Assembly: GCF_037975245.1 (NCBI RefSeq)
Contig: NC_092567.1
Span: 5,340,214 to 5,404,213 of the forward strand
Direction: 5' to 3'
DNA: 64,000 bases
Origin: Apostichopus japonicus
Taxonomy: Eukaryota; Echinodermata; Holothuroidea; Aspidochirotida; Stichopodidae
Part shown: piece by piece, positions 37,825 through 49,321 of the stretch
How positions within the stretch are numbered: the stretch's first letter is position 1
Layout: every line of letters begins with the position of its first letter
Notes under the pieces: model-generated
Seen by the model: only the letters and a program-made list of their open reading frames with translations
The model's database searches: none
What the model was told of the DNA's origin: nothing
Made by a program: the position numbers and the translations under genes

Positions 37825-38170
37825 TTAATAAATATCAAACTCAAAACCCTCATTGATAACACACAGTAAATACTGAAGAAAATCACCATTTGATAGCCGT
37901 ACTTTGTTTGCGTAACCTTCCTCTTGAATATTCATTGACAAATTTAGTTCAAACGGTTTTGGGAAGTATTTTTTCTTTATATATAATAACTTTAAATTGA
38001 TGTTAAATTCATTTTCATTGGTCACTATCTTCAATCGGACCAAGTACAATCCAATCGAATATCTTCTAAGAAAAATACAAGTTACGCTTTCTTCGGTGGG
38101 CACGCCGTTACGTAATATGTGTATCCTGTACTCTGCAATAGGGTACAGCCACACAATGCACAGTGTTCAC
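37825..38170 (-). CDS. Unassigned minus-strand open frame, possible terminal exon
   Basis: An open frame of about 110 residues lies opposite the first intron of the plus-strand gene and ends at a stop at 37825. Its composition is protein-like: alternating hydrophobic and charged stretches such as FNINLKLLYIKKKYFPKPF and a C-terminal LLCVINEGFEFDIY. It is not low-complexity and not repeated in the window. There is no in-frame ATG near its start. An upstream in-frame stop and an AG at about 38172 would fit entry by splicing. Upstream exons were not identified. The pattern faintly recalls TRAF/Sina-type beta-sandwich C-termini, which I cannot confirm. A gene fragment or chance frame is equally possible. 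Confidence 0.3.
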
Positions 38171-38809
38171 CTACAATGCTACAGCCGAGATTCGCTTTCA
38201 AAACGTCATATTATATCGAACTTAATATTATTTCAAAGAAAATGACCGTAGAATATGCATCATTAAATGTTGAAGCAAGTAATTACCAATTAACTTATCT
38301 AATGCAATCCTAATTATAGAAACACTGTTTAAGACCCCCTCTGATGAATGGAATAGTTCAACCAACTTGTCCGCACAGAGCCACAGGATTTTTGGTCCAG
38401 GTGATGAGTCATACGCGTCGGTCAGTAAGAGGGCTATTTTGAAGGATGTTTAGTGTGCATTTTAGAAAGAAAGGAATTGATATGTCTGATTGATTCTGCT
38501 AACTTTCCAGAAATAATAAATCCCAAGAAAAACAATCCGAAATTTGTAAAAGCTTGGACGGACACATGATGTGCATCTCAACAGTGACTGGTTCAATATA
38601 CTCTAATGTTGAACAGAAAGAACATTTTCAAATTTATCACTGATGAATGATGTTGTGAGCAGTCGGGATTACTGCACGCTTCAGTTCTATTTAACCTTTT
38701 CATTTATCATATTTTAGCATTTAATTTCCGGTCACGCTCAGGAAACAATTACGACATTCCTTCACGGTCGATTTGTTTACTGTAAGAACTATTAACCGTT
38801 TTTTCTCAG

Positions 38810-38866
38810 GAAAGCTTGATAGTCTGAAGTTATTATAGCGTGTGATTTTAGTATACTGCCAAAGAA
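38810..38866 (+). other. Probable second leader exon of the plus-strand gene
   Basis: A strong acceptor (CCGTTTTTTCTCAG) and a consensus donor (GTAAGTTG) enclose 57 nt with stops in all three frames, so it fits untranslated leader. Confidence 0.4.
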
Positions 38867-38869
38867 GTA

Positions 38870-41130
38870 AGTTGTTGTTTTTGTATTGATATTTTATGTA
38901 GAAGTAACGGGAAATTTAGTATGTTTAGTTTGGTTTAATTGCACGTCTTTTTCGATCTAATGTAGTGCAGGGTTCACTTGCGCGAATTCAAATTATTCTG
39001 TTTATGTATGTATATGTATATGCATTGATTAGATGCATTGATTATGGGTTTTTTTTCTTTTATTTGTAATTCAAGCATATCTGTTTAGAAACAAAGTTTA
39101 AAGGCTATCATTAATTAGTTTTCTCTTATATTGTTTGATCCCAGATTGAATGAAACTCAGTGACGTAAATAATATTTCAGATCATACAGTTTTAGGCAGT
39201 TGCTAAAACTCTGGGTATTCTCTAGTCTTCGCTGGTCCAAATATCACAAAGTGAGAATGAAAACAACTCTTTATCCTAATTTTTAGTTGATTTTCCTTGT
39301 CTGAACCTTCCTTACAGTACTGTATACATCTGGGAAATGGACAGAACAATTTCTAAAGTATATCTATAATTTTGGGAACTGTAGTACCCTACCCTAGAAG
39401 GGGAAAGTTGAAGGTCAATAGTGCAAAGGAATAAATAATCTTGTTTGATAAGAACTTTAAGTACATGGGAGGGGGGTGTAGAATATCACTTCATAACATC
39501 CCTCTTGCCTTGAGAAAGTTTTGAACAAATTTCTCTTTAACTTGTGAAGTAGGTAAACATCAAAGTTACATCAAACAAATTTCATTATATATAAAAGGAT
39601 CTTACATCATGAATATAAAAAGCATATGATAAAAAAGAATACAAGTGAAAGATTTTTGGTCAATGAGAGGTTTGATGTAAATGAAAGGAAAAGGGCTGTT
39701 CCAACCCTTAAATTTTTAAAATGTATTTTACACTTAAACAATAGCATATTTATGCATTCTACTTTCAAGACTCATGTTCTGTGAAACACACTAAAAATAT
39801 GTCACCATTTTCCATAGGTAAGGCTACACATGAATACCAATGGTGCTCTCGGAATATAAGTCCTAGAAAAGTACTGCAAAACTAGGTACAGTATTCTACC
39901 AAAGCAGACATGAGAATCATTACCTTGAAATTCAAGATTACTTTGTCAGAAAGAACACTGATAACAGTATATTCATTTGCTGTCTCTGTTAACTGAGCAT
40001 TACTATACTTGACGCATCAAGTCTTTGCACATAATCCACTACACATAAATTATTAAATGCAAGTGTCATGGACCAAATCAAAGGTTAAAGTAAAAGCATA
40101 TGTACATATCAACCTGCAGAGACCTATGTTGCTAATGTAGAGCGAACATTGTAGTTACCCTTTCCCCTTCCCTCTCCCACCTTACACAGTATATGGCATA
40201 GAACGGCATACAGCTGATAGTAAATATTAACACTAACTCGAACCACATAAAACTACTCCAACTGTAAGTATCTATTCCAGTTCCTGTTACACTGTGCTGC
40301 ACTGTGCCACGCAGTATACAGTGCCATTCTTACACAGATTCACTTTTATCTTTTATCCGTAATCAATCCTAGGGCAATTTCTGTCTCTATTGCTCTTCTG
40401 CCCAGCACGTATAACTTGTTAAGATGAAACCAGTACACTAATTTACATAGCTGTTTTAGTCACGGATGCTTTCACACAGAGGTAAAATAATTTTATCTAA
40501 GATGTGGTTATTAGGATGCCAAATTTATGTCTATCGAGAAACAGAACTAAAGAGTCATCTGCTAAACCTGTTCTCTAAAAAGTATTATGTTTATGGTCAT
40601 GCATGTTGGAACAGGTGTTTACATTCATGGATATGTGAGTTGGTGCATTGGGACATTTATACATTTCATGGTGAGATCTTCCCCCACTGCCATTGTTTAG
40701 AGTAGGTGCACACATTGCCATGTCAAAGATTTGATGAATTTACTGTAACTTTAATGACTAGAAGTCTTGGGATTTGTCAATATATTATGGCATTCATAGT
40801 ATTGAATTGAATGCAACAGATGTATAGTGGTTTGATGTAGTGACCTGTAATTGGTATGGCCTGAGGCTGTTTTCTTTCTTGAATGTGTAATCATGGAGCT
40901 ATAAACAGAGGTGTAATAAACTGGTGACTGTCAACCAGTGTTCCAATTACAACAAAAAAATTGTACATGCACATGTGCATGTAGGTTTTAAACAAAAATT
41001 ACCTGCACAAACAAATCATTACCTGCACCACAAGTGAAAAATACAAAAAGGGTGTTTTCAAAGTTACTCCTGGGTTTTGTTTATGTAGGCCATTTCGGGA
41101 CACTGAATATTTTACTTGCATGCACATGCA
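38870..41130. other. Intron-sized stretch, no exon recognised
   Basis: AT-rich unique sequence within the long interval between leader exons and the first coding exon. The plus frame at 40466-40705 lacks flanking splice sites of quality. Confidence 0.35.
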
Positions 41131-41133
41131 CAC

Positions 41134-41181
41134 ATAGCTTACATGTGTGCATGCACACGTGCGCACACACATGTAAGCTAT
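41134..41181. repeat. Hairpin with perfect 16-bp arms
   Basis: ATAGCTTACATGTGTG at 41134-41149 pairs exactly with CACACATGTAAGCTAT at 41166-41181 around a 16-base alternating purine-pyrimidine loop. Possibly a palindromic MITE remnant. No target duplication was recognised. Confidence 0.85.
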
Positions 41182-42957
41182 TTAAGTAACATGCAGTCAA
41201 AAGTTACATGCATTAATTTTGGTCCTGTCAACCCCTTGTATTCACATGTCATCACTGGTTTGGCAGATTTGCTTGCAACTCTCCAATCTTTTCGAGCAAT
41301 CACTAGTAATTTCACTAATATCCACTATAAATTTAACTTTAATCGCTGAGTAAATTGTTGGCCAAATCCACAAGATGCAAATTTTATGCTACATCACACC
41401 AAAATAAATCTACACATGTTTTTTAAAAGGTACTGTATATACTGACCTATCAATATGAAACATTTGAGAGATGCAACAACTCATCTGCACATCTCAAAAA
41501 AAGTATTTCTTTCCTACAAAGTGAAACACATTTGCCAATGGTTGGTACTATTATGAAGAAAAGGCCTACAGTAGCTACAATATGAAACTCCTATATTTTT
41601 TCATTAAAGTCATACATGTAAATAACATTTTTGGTAATGTACATACACAGTAACTCATAGAAAATGACAGGCTAACCCTTTATTATAACCTATATACAAA
41701 CTATGCCATTTAAACTGCTTCTGTACACATAATACACATGACTTTATCCACTATTTGGTTTGGGCAAAACATTCCTGAACAATCCATTACACAATAAATA
41801 TCTTCTGCTTGTGAACAAATACTTCTGGCAGATATTGCATTACTGGGTGGAATATCATGATAGTCTTATATTATAAATTAATAAAGAATGGACCCGCCCC
41901 TTGCTGTAGCTGCAAATCTAAACATCCCATTTTGAGTTGAAAACCTTGATCAGTGCATGCAACTGAATGAATTTCATAGCTCTCAAATCTGCTTGTTAAA
42001 AAATGTGACTAGTTTTCATTTGAATCACTCTAGTTGTCAATGGTTGAGGTTGAATATACAACTCTAAAGGGGGTTCACAATTTCCCTTTCTAGTTTCTAA
42101 TCTACCAACCTTTTTTTTATGCAAAAGAGGAACTTCAAGTACAGGTACAGATGCAACAACTGGCATTTCTAGTGAATATTTCAAACCCATTGGGAAGCAA
42201 TTCACAATGAAAATCAGACCAGTTGTGAAGCAACTCAACTAAAATTTTCAGAATATGCTTATTTGTGGTGAACCATGCATACAATAAATTTGGTAATTTT
42301 TAAAACAGGTTCCTGGGTAAATTACTGAACTTCCTGCATTGTCAAATTTAAAGGATTTTTTTAATGCATATTTCATAGAAAGTTATTGATATAGCCTATC
42401 CCTGGGTAACTGTAATTTTCGTGGAGCTGGTTGTTTACAGACACTGCAAAGAGCCCAGGGTAAATATTGGATCAGGTTTTGAGGCTTTGCGCATGTGTAG
42501 TTTAAAACTCTGATGTTCAAACAGGCTTACGATATGCGCATACAAATAGTGAATAGTGAACTGTGGAATTTAGCAAGAAAAAAATAAACCTATGGAGTTG
42601 GCGACAGGGAAGTACAAATATAAGGGCTAATGAATGGGGGACTGGGCGGTGAAAATTGATTGAAGGGGCAGGACAGGCGAACAGAGGTAAAACAGTGAAG
42701 CTAGTAAGGTACAGTACTGTACTTGACCAGCTGCCCTATAGTGTAGAATATATCTGCACAGTATGGGATTGGGAAGTGATACGATAGCAACTAGGGCCCA
42801 GTAAAAATAAATGCAATTGTTGTTCGATCGGGACCTAATTTTTTAGTAACATTACTGGGTTAGGATACACTTACCCTACAATATTATTACAACTCTTGCT
42901 TAAAATAATACTTTATGGCACGGTTATGCTTTGATCTCATTGGGGAGAGTAAAAAAA
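41182..42957. other. Intronic stretch before the first coding exon
   Basis: Contains a minus frame at 41996-42238 with a somewhat protein-like C-terminus (LELYIQPQPLTTRVIQM) but no confirmed splice sites. A possible acceptor CCTAATTTTTTAG lies at 42846 and another AG just before 42951, either of which could begin the ATG exon. Confidence 0.3.
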
Positions 42958-43159
42958 ATGGAGACAGCATGGTTTCACTCACCCATTAAATTGCCAATTG
43001 CACATCAAAAAGTTACACAAATATTAAAAACCACTGGTAAAAAAATAAACATCAGCTCTGGTCTGGTCTCTGATCCTCAGGGTTGTCATCTCTGGGAGTG
43101 GAAATATTCCTATGATTTTCTTTGCAAATCTAACTTCAAGCCTCAGGTGGCAACTAAAG
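42958..43159 (+). CDS. First coding exon of the plus-strand host gene
   Basis: The ATG at 42958 has A at -3 and G at +4. It opens 67 codons that end at the donor GTATGTCT in phase 1. The piece begins METAWFHSPIKLPIAHQ and later contains the aromatic-rich run HLWEWKYSYDFLCKSNF, so a folded segment is likely. The frame is open upstream to 42904 without another ATG, so entry by splicing into a longer coding exon cannot be excluded. An out-of-frame ATG at 42915 would matter only if the exon starts at 42847. Joins in frame to 44967-45050. No family recognised. Confidence 0.6.
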
Positions 43160-43169
43160 GTATGTCTTG

Positions 43170-44880
43170 AACTAAGTTAAGCCATCTTGATGCAAAATTC
43201 AAACTTTTGTCTTCAGTATGTTGTCTTCAGTATGACGCCTTATCAAATCGATGAGCCAAACATTCGATCCGGGTGATCCTCCTTTCGCTAGACCGAGCCC
43301 AGAAGTAGCCTAACGTCAGGCGATGCGTGCATGGTTGGGTCTATACCTCCAGAAAATAAAAATAAGTGCCTATGTGGATGTTTCAGTGCTTTGAAAGTAG
43401 TTCCGCTGTTTTAAATCCGCTCTTGCACCATGAAATGTTTATTGCAAAAGCATTATAATTTTATGATATTTTTCTAACTGATGCAACTTAGATGTCGTGT
43501 AAAGAGAAGTTTGGGGCCATTAAAAAAGGCTTTTCACTAATGTACTAACAATGTTGATAAATGGGGATTTTCAGTCCAGTTTATTGATGACTTTATTGTT
43601 GAGTCTAAATTTGTCTCAAATACAACAGCACTGGTGTGTATGTTAGTTGAGCTTTTTGAATTATTCACAGTATTTGACGAACAGCGTGTGAATGGTAATA
43701 ATATATGCTTAAAACATGTTGTATTGCAGTAAATGTATACATGTTGGTCAGGGGTAGTAGATATGTGCATTGTGCAGCTGCTCCCTTTAATGTGGGGCTT
43801 AATGTAAAATTTCAATTTAATTTGGCATGATCCTATGCAAATGATCTGCATAATATTTGGTATGAAGCTATACTTTTACAAGAATTTATATAGTACATGG
43901 CAAAATCTCATATTAGTGGTGCCACCAATTTAAAATCAGTCAGATAGCCTATGTACTACATGTGTGCTTATAAACATGATAATACTGTACATGAAGGGCA
44001 CTATGTTAGCATCAGACTCAAATTTATGTTGGTCTTGAATCGCAAATGAGTCCTATCGTTAGGTCTTCCAATAGTTTATCTTTCCAATATTTTGCAAGCA
44101 TGATATATTACATAGATTACTTGGTACAAACTAGTAGTTGATAGTGTTAGGTAGGACAACACATTATGTCATTAGTTATTTAACTGTTGTTGCACAAAAT
44201 CATTTTAAATCAGCTACAGGTACAAACAATAATTGAAAGTGGGTCATTCATGTAGGTTAATGTCATATTGCATGGGTACAAACTATAACGTAAACCTGGA
44301 GGTACAACAGATGATTCAAGAATGTCTCCAAATTATTAGGTTGACAGGGCTTTTACTTGTGAATGCCTTTAAATGTCAATTACATGTTGTAATCAACTCT
44401 CATATATTGTGAGTACTCTGATGGCCAGAAAATGATATTAACTTGACCAACTGTAACTGCATATTTTGTGGTTACAGGTTATGGAGTATTGCACATAGGA
44501 AGTTCATCATAGGGAGTTCCTAGTAGAATATTGTGGAGAGCTAATTTCCCACAAGGAAGCTCTGAAGAGGGAAAAGGTGTACCATGAGGAAAAAGGATGG
44601 GGTAGAGTAGCTGAGGCCATAGACCCCATTTTGTAATACTGTATTTTAGGATTGATACCATTGAGTATGGCATGATAAAAGTGAAGTGCTTATTATAATG
44701 AACTCAACCCCTAAGGCTTTTCCAACCATTTTCAACTACTGTTTGTCCCTCTCCTTCTTCATAGCTTTTCAATGCAGTCCTGCTTTTCATCTAATTCCAT
44801 TATCATAGTTACCTGCTCTACCCTCTATTACTGTTTTCACCCATCATATTTACTCAACTGTCTTGAAGGAACTTGAGCAA
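43170..44880. other. Intron of the plus-strand gene
   Basis: No exon with matching phase was recognised. The minus frames at 43537-43851 and 44479-44673 have no supporting signal. Confidence 0.35.
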
Positions 44881-44966
44881 GTAGCATGCATTATTCTGAC
44901 TATCTTGTCAGTATATTGTTTTATATAATGCTCTATACCAGCTCTGTCTTCTGCTTTGAATTTTAG

Positions 44967-45050
44967 CTGTAACAAGTTATGAGGAGAGTGATGGAGATGA
45001 AGATCATGTCCCTGTTTGCAAACGTCACAACACTTCAAAGGGTCAACAAG
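44967..45050 (+). CDS. Duplicated acidic exon, copy 1, of the plus-strand gene
   Basis: The acceptor CTGCTTTGAATTTTAG is followed by 84 nt, then the donor GTATGGAC. Entered in phase 1 it reads on from the previous exon without a stop, with the residues EESDGDEDHVPVCKRHNTSK: an acidic stretch followed by a basic one with a single Cys. It leaves in phase 1, so it can be skipped or repeated without breaking the frame. A second copy lies 1,924 bp downstream, and about 80 bp of intron before it and 40 bp after it are also duplicated. Possibly a disordered charged linker. Confidence 0.65.
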
Positions 45051-46890
45051 GTATGGACTGCAATCTCTGCCATTTGCATTGAAACCACAATTAATAGTAC
45101 ACATATACAGGAGAGAAGTAGATGAATGTGTCTAACACCTTGTAACTTGCTTATTCTTATTTCACACATATAGTAATTTTTAGAGCAACTATATTTTTGA
45201 AGTGCTTCTTTCATTTTTTCATTTCATTTATATTGTTTTATAACATAAGTATGATATAACAACATAGGAGATATGAACCAAAACCTGTGAAAGGAAGTGT
45301 ACTAAAAACCCTATGGGGCTTGTTGAGTAGTGACACTCCCTGACAAAATACAGAACTTTACAACTTTACTACTTATCAGAGGTATAAGCATGTAGTTTTA
45401 TCCACCCACAACACCTAATGGGCAATTAGCATTGTTTTTTTTTTATTAGGACTTTCACTTCCAACCTGCTTTATTTGTGCTCTGAAACTTCTATTTTTTG
45501 TTTAGACCTGTGTGAGGCTGTATGCGTGGTGGGATTCTGTGTTAAGGGGGAAAACTGAACATAGGTTTTGATCTCATCTGTCAAAAGGAAACAAGCAAAT
45601 TGTTTGAGCTGTTGCATGGTGGTTTAGAGAGCTGTTTATCGATGGTACTTGTACCTGTGGTACAGTAGGTCCGTCTCAGTGTGGGGCTGTGAGATTTGTA
45701 CAATAACTTTCGAGAGCTATATTCCTGCAGCAATGAGTGTTTTTTTGATTTGTGCAATGAACAGACCTATTCAAGACAGATTCATGCGCATGGTGTGAAT
45801 AGTCAACTGGAGGCAGTCCGTCCTCTTTTTTTGGACATGTGAGAATAGGTTAAGTACAAAGGAGATTCTTCCATATTCATGCAGCAACCTAGTATACATT
45901 GAATAGCTGAACAGACTTTAAACTTTCAACAGCTTCATATCAAGTGCACTACACACTCAAAAAGTTATTGATAATTGATTTGGAAAATTTGGACTTGTCC
46001 CAGTGGAACATTACACAGACCAGAGATGTGTGAGCAAGGGCCACAATAGATTTGATAAAAACAAAAACATGCACTTGCAGAAAAATCTTAGAGTGTAAAA
46101 TTTCTTTTTGTATTTCTTAACGGGAAGCACAATTTTACAGGTATGAAAGAATATTATTAAAATAAGAGCATTTCAGATTTATATTTATTATATACTGTAC
46201 TGTAGGCTGTCACTTGTTCTGAAGCATTTTGCATACATATGTCTACATGCATCTATTACTGTGTACATGATACATACTGTAATGCTTTGTTGAATTTGTT
46301 TGAGCAATTGTACCATCATTATTCATTAAATTGGACCAGTGGAATCAATTGCCTTTACTTTTGACTTAAGCCAACATTCCACCATGAAGCTCCAATGTGA
46401 ATTATCCACATTTTTAATATTCTTTTCATTAAAATATTTCAACTTGTGACATGATCATTGCATTTGGAATGTCTTTATTCATTTGGAAATTAATTGAATG
46501 AAGAATGTTATGTTATGGATATGGCTAACCCATGTTGGAAAAAATTGGGGGAGAGGTGGAGACAAATCAAGGTAGTATGGGTGCTATTATAATTACACCA
46601 TATATTCCACTCAATTGTTACAGCAAATTGAATGCATTGTTAAGGAAAGTAAGATTTACCTGTTTACACCTATGTGCAACAGCTGGTCTTGACATGGCAT
46701 ATCAATTGATAAACAATCACATGACAAAGTTCTGCTGTATTGGGCATATTTGCTAAATATTGGAATGAAAACATAAAATTGATATTGATCATAAATATAT
46801 GAGCAAATAACATGCATTTCTGACTATCTTGCCAGTATATTGTTTTATATAATGCTGTAAACCAGCTCTGTCTTCTGCTTTGAATTTTAG

Positions 46891-46971
46891 CTGTAACAAC
46901 TAATGAGAGTGATGGAGATGAAGATCATATCCCTGTTTGCAACCGTCGCAACACTTCAAAGGGTCAAAAAG
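46891..46971 (+). CDS. Duplicated acidic exon, copy 2, of the plus-strand gene
   Basis: Same acceptor (CTGCTTTGAATTTTAG) and donor (GTATGGAC) as copy 1, 81 nt, phase 1 to phase 1, with ESDGDEDHIPVCNRRNTSKG. It differs from copy 1 by loss of one whole codon and six substitutions. All six change the amino acid (S/T, Y/N, V/I, K/N, H/R, Q/K). The intron flanks have diverged by a similar amount. The frame-preserving indel and intact splice sites favour function. The equal divergence of exon and intron says selection is not obvious. The copies could be used together or as alternatives. Confidence 0.62.
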
Positions 46972-47028
46972 GTATGGACTGCAATCTCTACCATTTGCAT
47001 TAAAGCAAAAATTTATACTACTGTACAT

Positions 47029-47050
47029 TATATATATATATATATATATA
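47029..47050. repeat. Short (TA)n tract
   Basis: About 22 bases of alternating TA in the intron after the second duplicated exon. It produces a spurious Tyr-Ile frame. Confidence 0.9.
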
Positions 47051-47881
47051 GGAGGGATAGAAGTATTTATGTTAATTCCTTTTATGTTTACTCAATTATT
47101 TTTAGATCACATATCATTTCATCACATGCAAAGTATATTTTAGCAGTGCTGCTCATTAGGTTTTAGTCTTCCACTGCTAACAACTGATAGGCAATGACTG
47201 GTGGTTGTTTGTTGTATGGACATTCAATCCCAATCTGGTGCTCTGAAATTGTTATTTTGAAACACTGTGAACATAGTTTACCATCATATGGTTCTCTACA
47301 CATAGTAATATAAGGATAAAGATTTGGCCAAATCTAACTGGTTACCAGACTACCAGATGTACTTCATTCTTACCCACCGATGCCAAAATTATTGTTTGTT
47401 TGGGAATCTTGACCAATCAACCTCAAAGTGGTTTTGGTACAACAGTACCAGGATGGTTTGTCAAGAGGTATTTTCCTACACATTCAATTCTAGCAAATAG
47501 ATATTACTCTAGACTCCACCCCAGCTCTTATTGTGGTCTGCTGAAGATCACTTAAATATGGGTCCATGTCTGTTCAGTGTCTCTCTTTGTGGGGACAGAT
47601 GAAGCACTTGTGCATTGTGATATCATATAATATCAAAGCTGAATGCTTTTGCATGAATTTGGGCAATTATAGTAAGCATGACATTTTAGTTATAGAAAGT
47701 GCTTCCATGTGTAGAGATGCCTGTTCATGGAAGTGCAGGAGAGTATAGATTGTATCAAGGGTCACTTGTACGTCAGTTCAAAATAGTTTGTGTTTTTTGT
47801 AAGTTTTCACTGTGATTTACTAGTATTGAGTACCTTCTACTATTTGATGTGATATGATATTATTTCTTACAGTAAGGAAGT

Positions 47882-47954
47882 ATACCATATGGGAATAGAG
47901 CCATGAGAAGAAAATACATCACAGGAACCTCAAAGACGGTGCAAGGTAGAAAAA
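47882..47954 (+). other. Possible alternative terminal exon of the plus-strand gene
   Basis: A good acceptor (TTATTTCTTACAG) near 47872 precedes TAAGGAAG. Entered in phase 1 it reads V-R-K-Y-T-I-W-E and then stops, and a donor-like GTAGAAA follows near 47946. If used it would replace the terminal exon at 49239. The start is accurate to about 10 bases. Confidence 0.22.
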
Positions 47955-49238
47955 TCTGCTTAAATCACAGGAAGTCTAATCAAACCTTCAATCAATTGTG
48001 GATCCATGTTTGACTTTAGTATTAGTTAATTATTTATTTATTTATTTGTTTACCACAAAAGTACAAAGTGGAGGGAAGTCTTTCATAAAGCTTAAAAGCA
48101 TAACAATATGGAAGACTATATGGCACATAAAATGGCACATAAAATGTCAGTAACTGGAACCTCAATTAATGGAATGGACCATTTACTTTTAATCATTCAT
48201 TCCAGCATTCCACTTACTAAAACCATGAGTTTCAATTTGTAATCATGTATATTAGGCATATTAGTCACAAGCTAGACAGTAAAAAGTTCAATAACAAGAA
48301 CTTTGTTGACAACTGTGTCTGCTATATATGTATACCATCCTATCATAATTAGCCAGGCATAATACTGTTGACTACTGCATGTATCTGTATCTTAGAGTAA
48401 GTTAGTTTTCAGAAGCAACAATATTCCATGTGGGGTTCAGTGACATCACTGTATAGTTCATATTGTTAATAATCTGTCAAAATTCACAGAACAGGTCAGT
48501 GTTTCACATTTTTTTTTCTTGGGGGGGGGGGTGGATATACATAGTAAGAGCCTTTGCCAACATAGGCTAACTTCTCAAGCCCATTCCTTTTCAAAATTTA
48601 ATCTCTCACCCTCACTACAGGAGGAAACTTGCAAGAGAGATTTGTCAGATGAGTCACAATCAGATATTTTAGCACCCATGTTGTTATTATTCTGGTAAAC
48701 AAATGTGTCAAATTATCCCTATTTTACCCTGAAATGTGCATGATCAGATGATTTGTGGACATTTGTGTTGATATTAATTATTGGCATGTATTGAAACATA
48801 ATGGTTAGCCTAGTTATAATATTTAATTGAGCTATTTTACATGAATATTAGGTCAAATGTCGTTTTGCAAATGCTTCTTACCTAACATGGCCGATGAAGT
48901 AGTGGCTCATCTATGATGTTAAAGAACGAGGTCATCTACGAGTCTTTTCTGATAACATATGTAAAAATTAAGTATAGTGTGGAAAACCACTTGAATTAAA
49001 CTGTTAAATATTCATGTGAATAATGATATACAATTGATCATATGGGAAAGGACATTATGTCATCAATTATTCATGAGTTGTGCAGTGTTTTTACTAGGAT
49101 GTTAGAAATGGGGGATTGCCTCAGTCAGTTTTTTTAATTTGTCGGCTGGGGTAGGGGGCGGGGTGATTTTCCCACTTTTTTTTTATTTGTATATTAAGAA
49201 GTCGCTAATACTTTGCTGATGTTTCTTTTTGGACCTAG
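47955..49238. other. Intron of the plus-strand gene
   Basis: AT-rich, with ATTTATTTATTTATTTG near 48030 and a G-run near 48521. No exon was recognised. Confidence 0.4.
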
Positions 49239-49321
49239 ATCAAAAAAAGATTAATGACTTCCTTAAGACACAGGGCGAAGATGTCCCATACAACTGGTTT
49301 ATCGTGAAACAAAAATTATAA
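49239..49321 (+). CDS. Terminal coding exon of the plus-strand host gene
   Basis: A strong acceptor (GTTTCTTTTTGGACCTAG) is followed by 83 nt that, entered in phase 1, give 27 codons ending at TAA (49319-49321). Residues include INDFLKTQGEDVPYNWF. Together with the three upstream coding exons the total is 202+84+81+83 = 450 nt, exactly 150 codons including the stop, which supports the model. Possible AATAAA signals lie near 50019 and 51036. The product would be a 149-residue protein with an aromatic-rich N-terminal part, two acidic repeats and a short C-terminal helix-prone segment. No function can be assigned. Confidence 0.6.

Noticed and set aside
41996-42238. 80-codon minus frame with a somewhat protein-like C-terminal half
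   Set aside because: No ATG or confirmed acceptor, it overlaps an intron of the plus-strand gene, and I could not tell it from chance.
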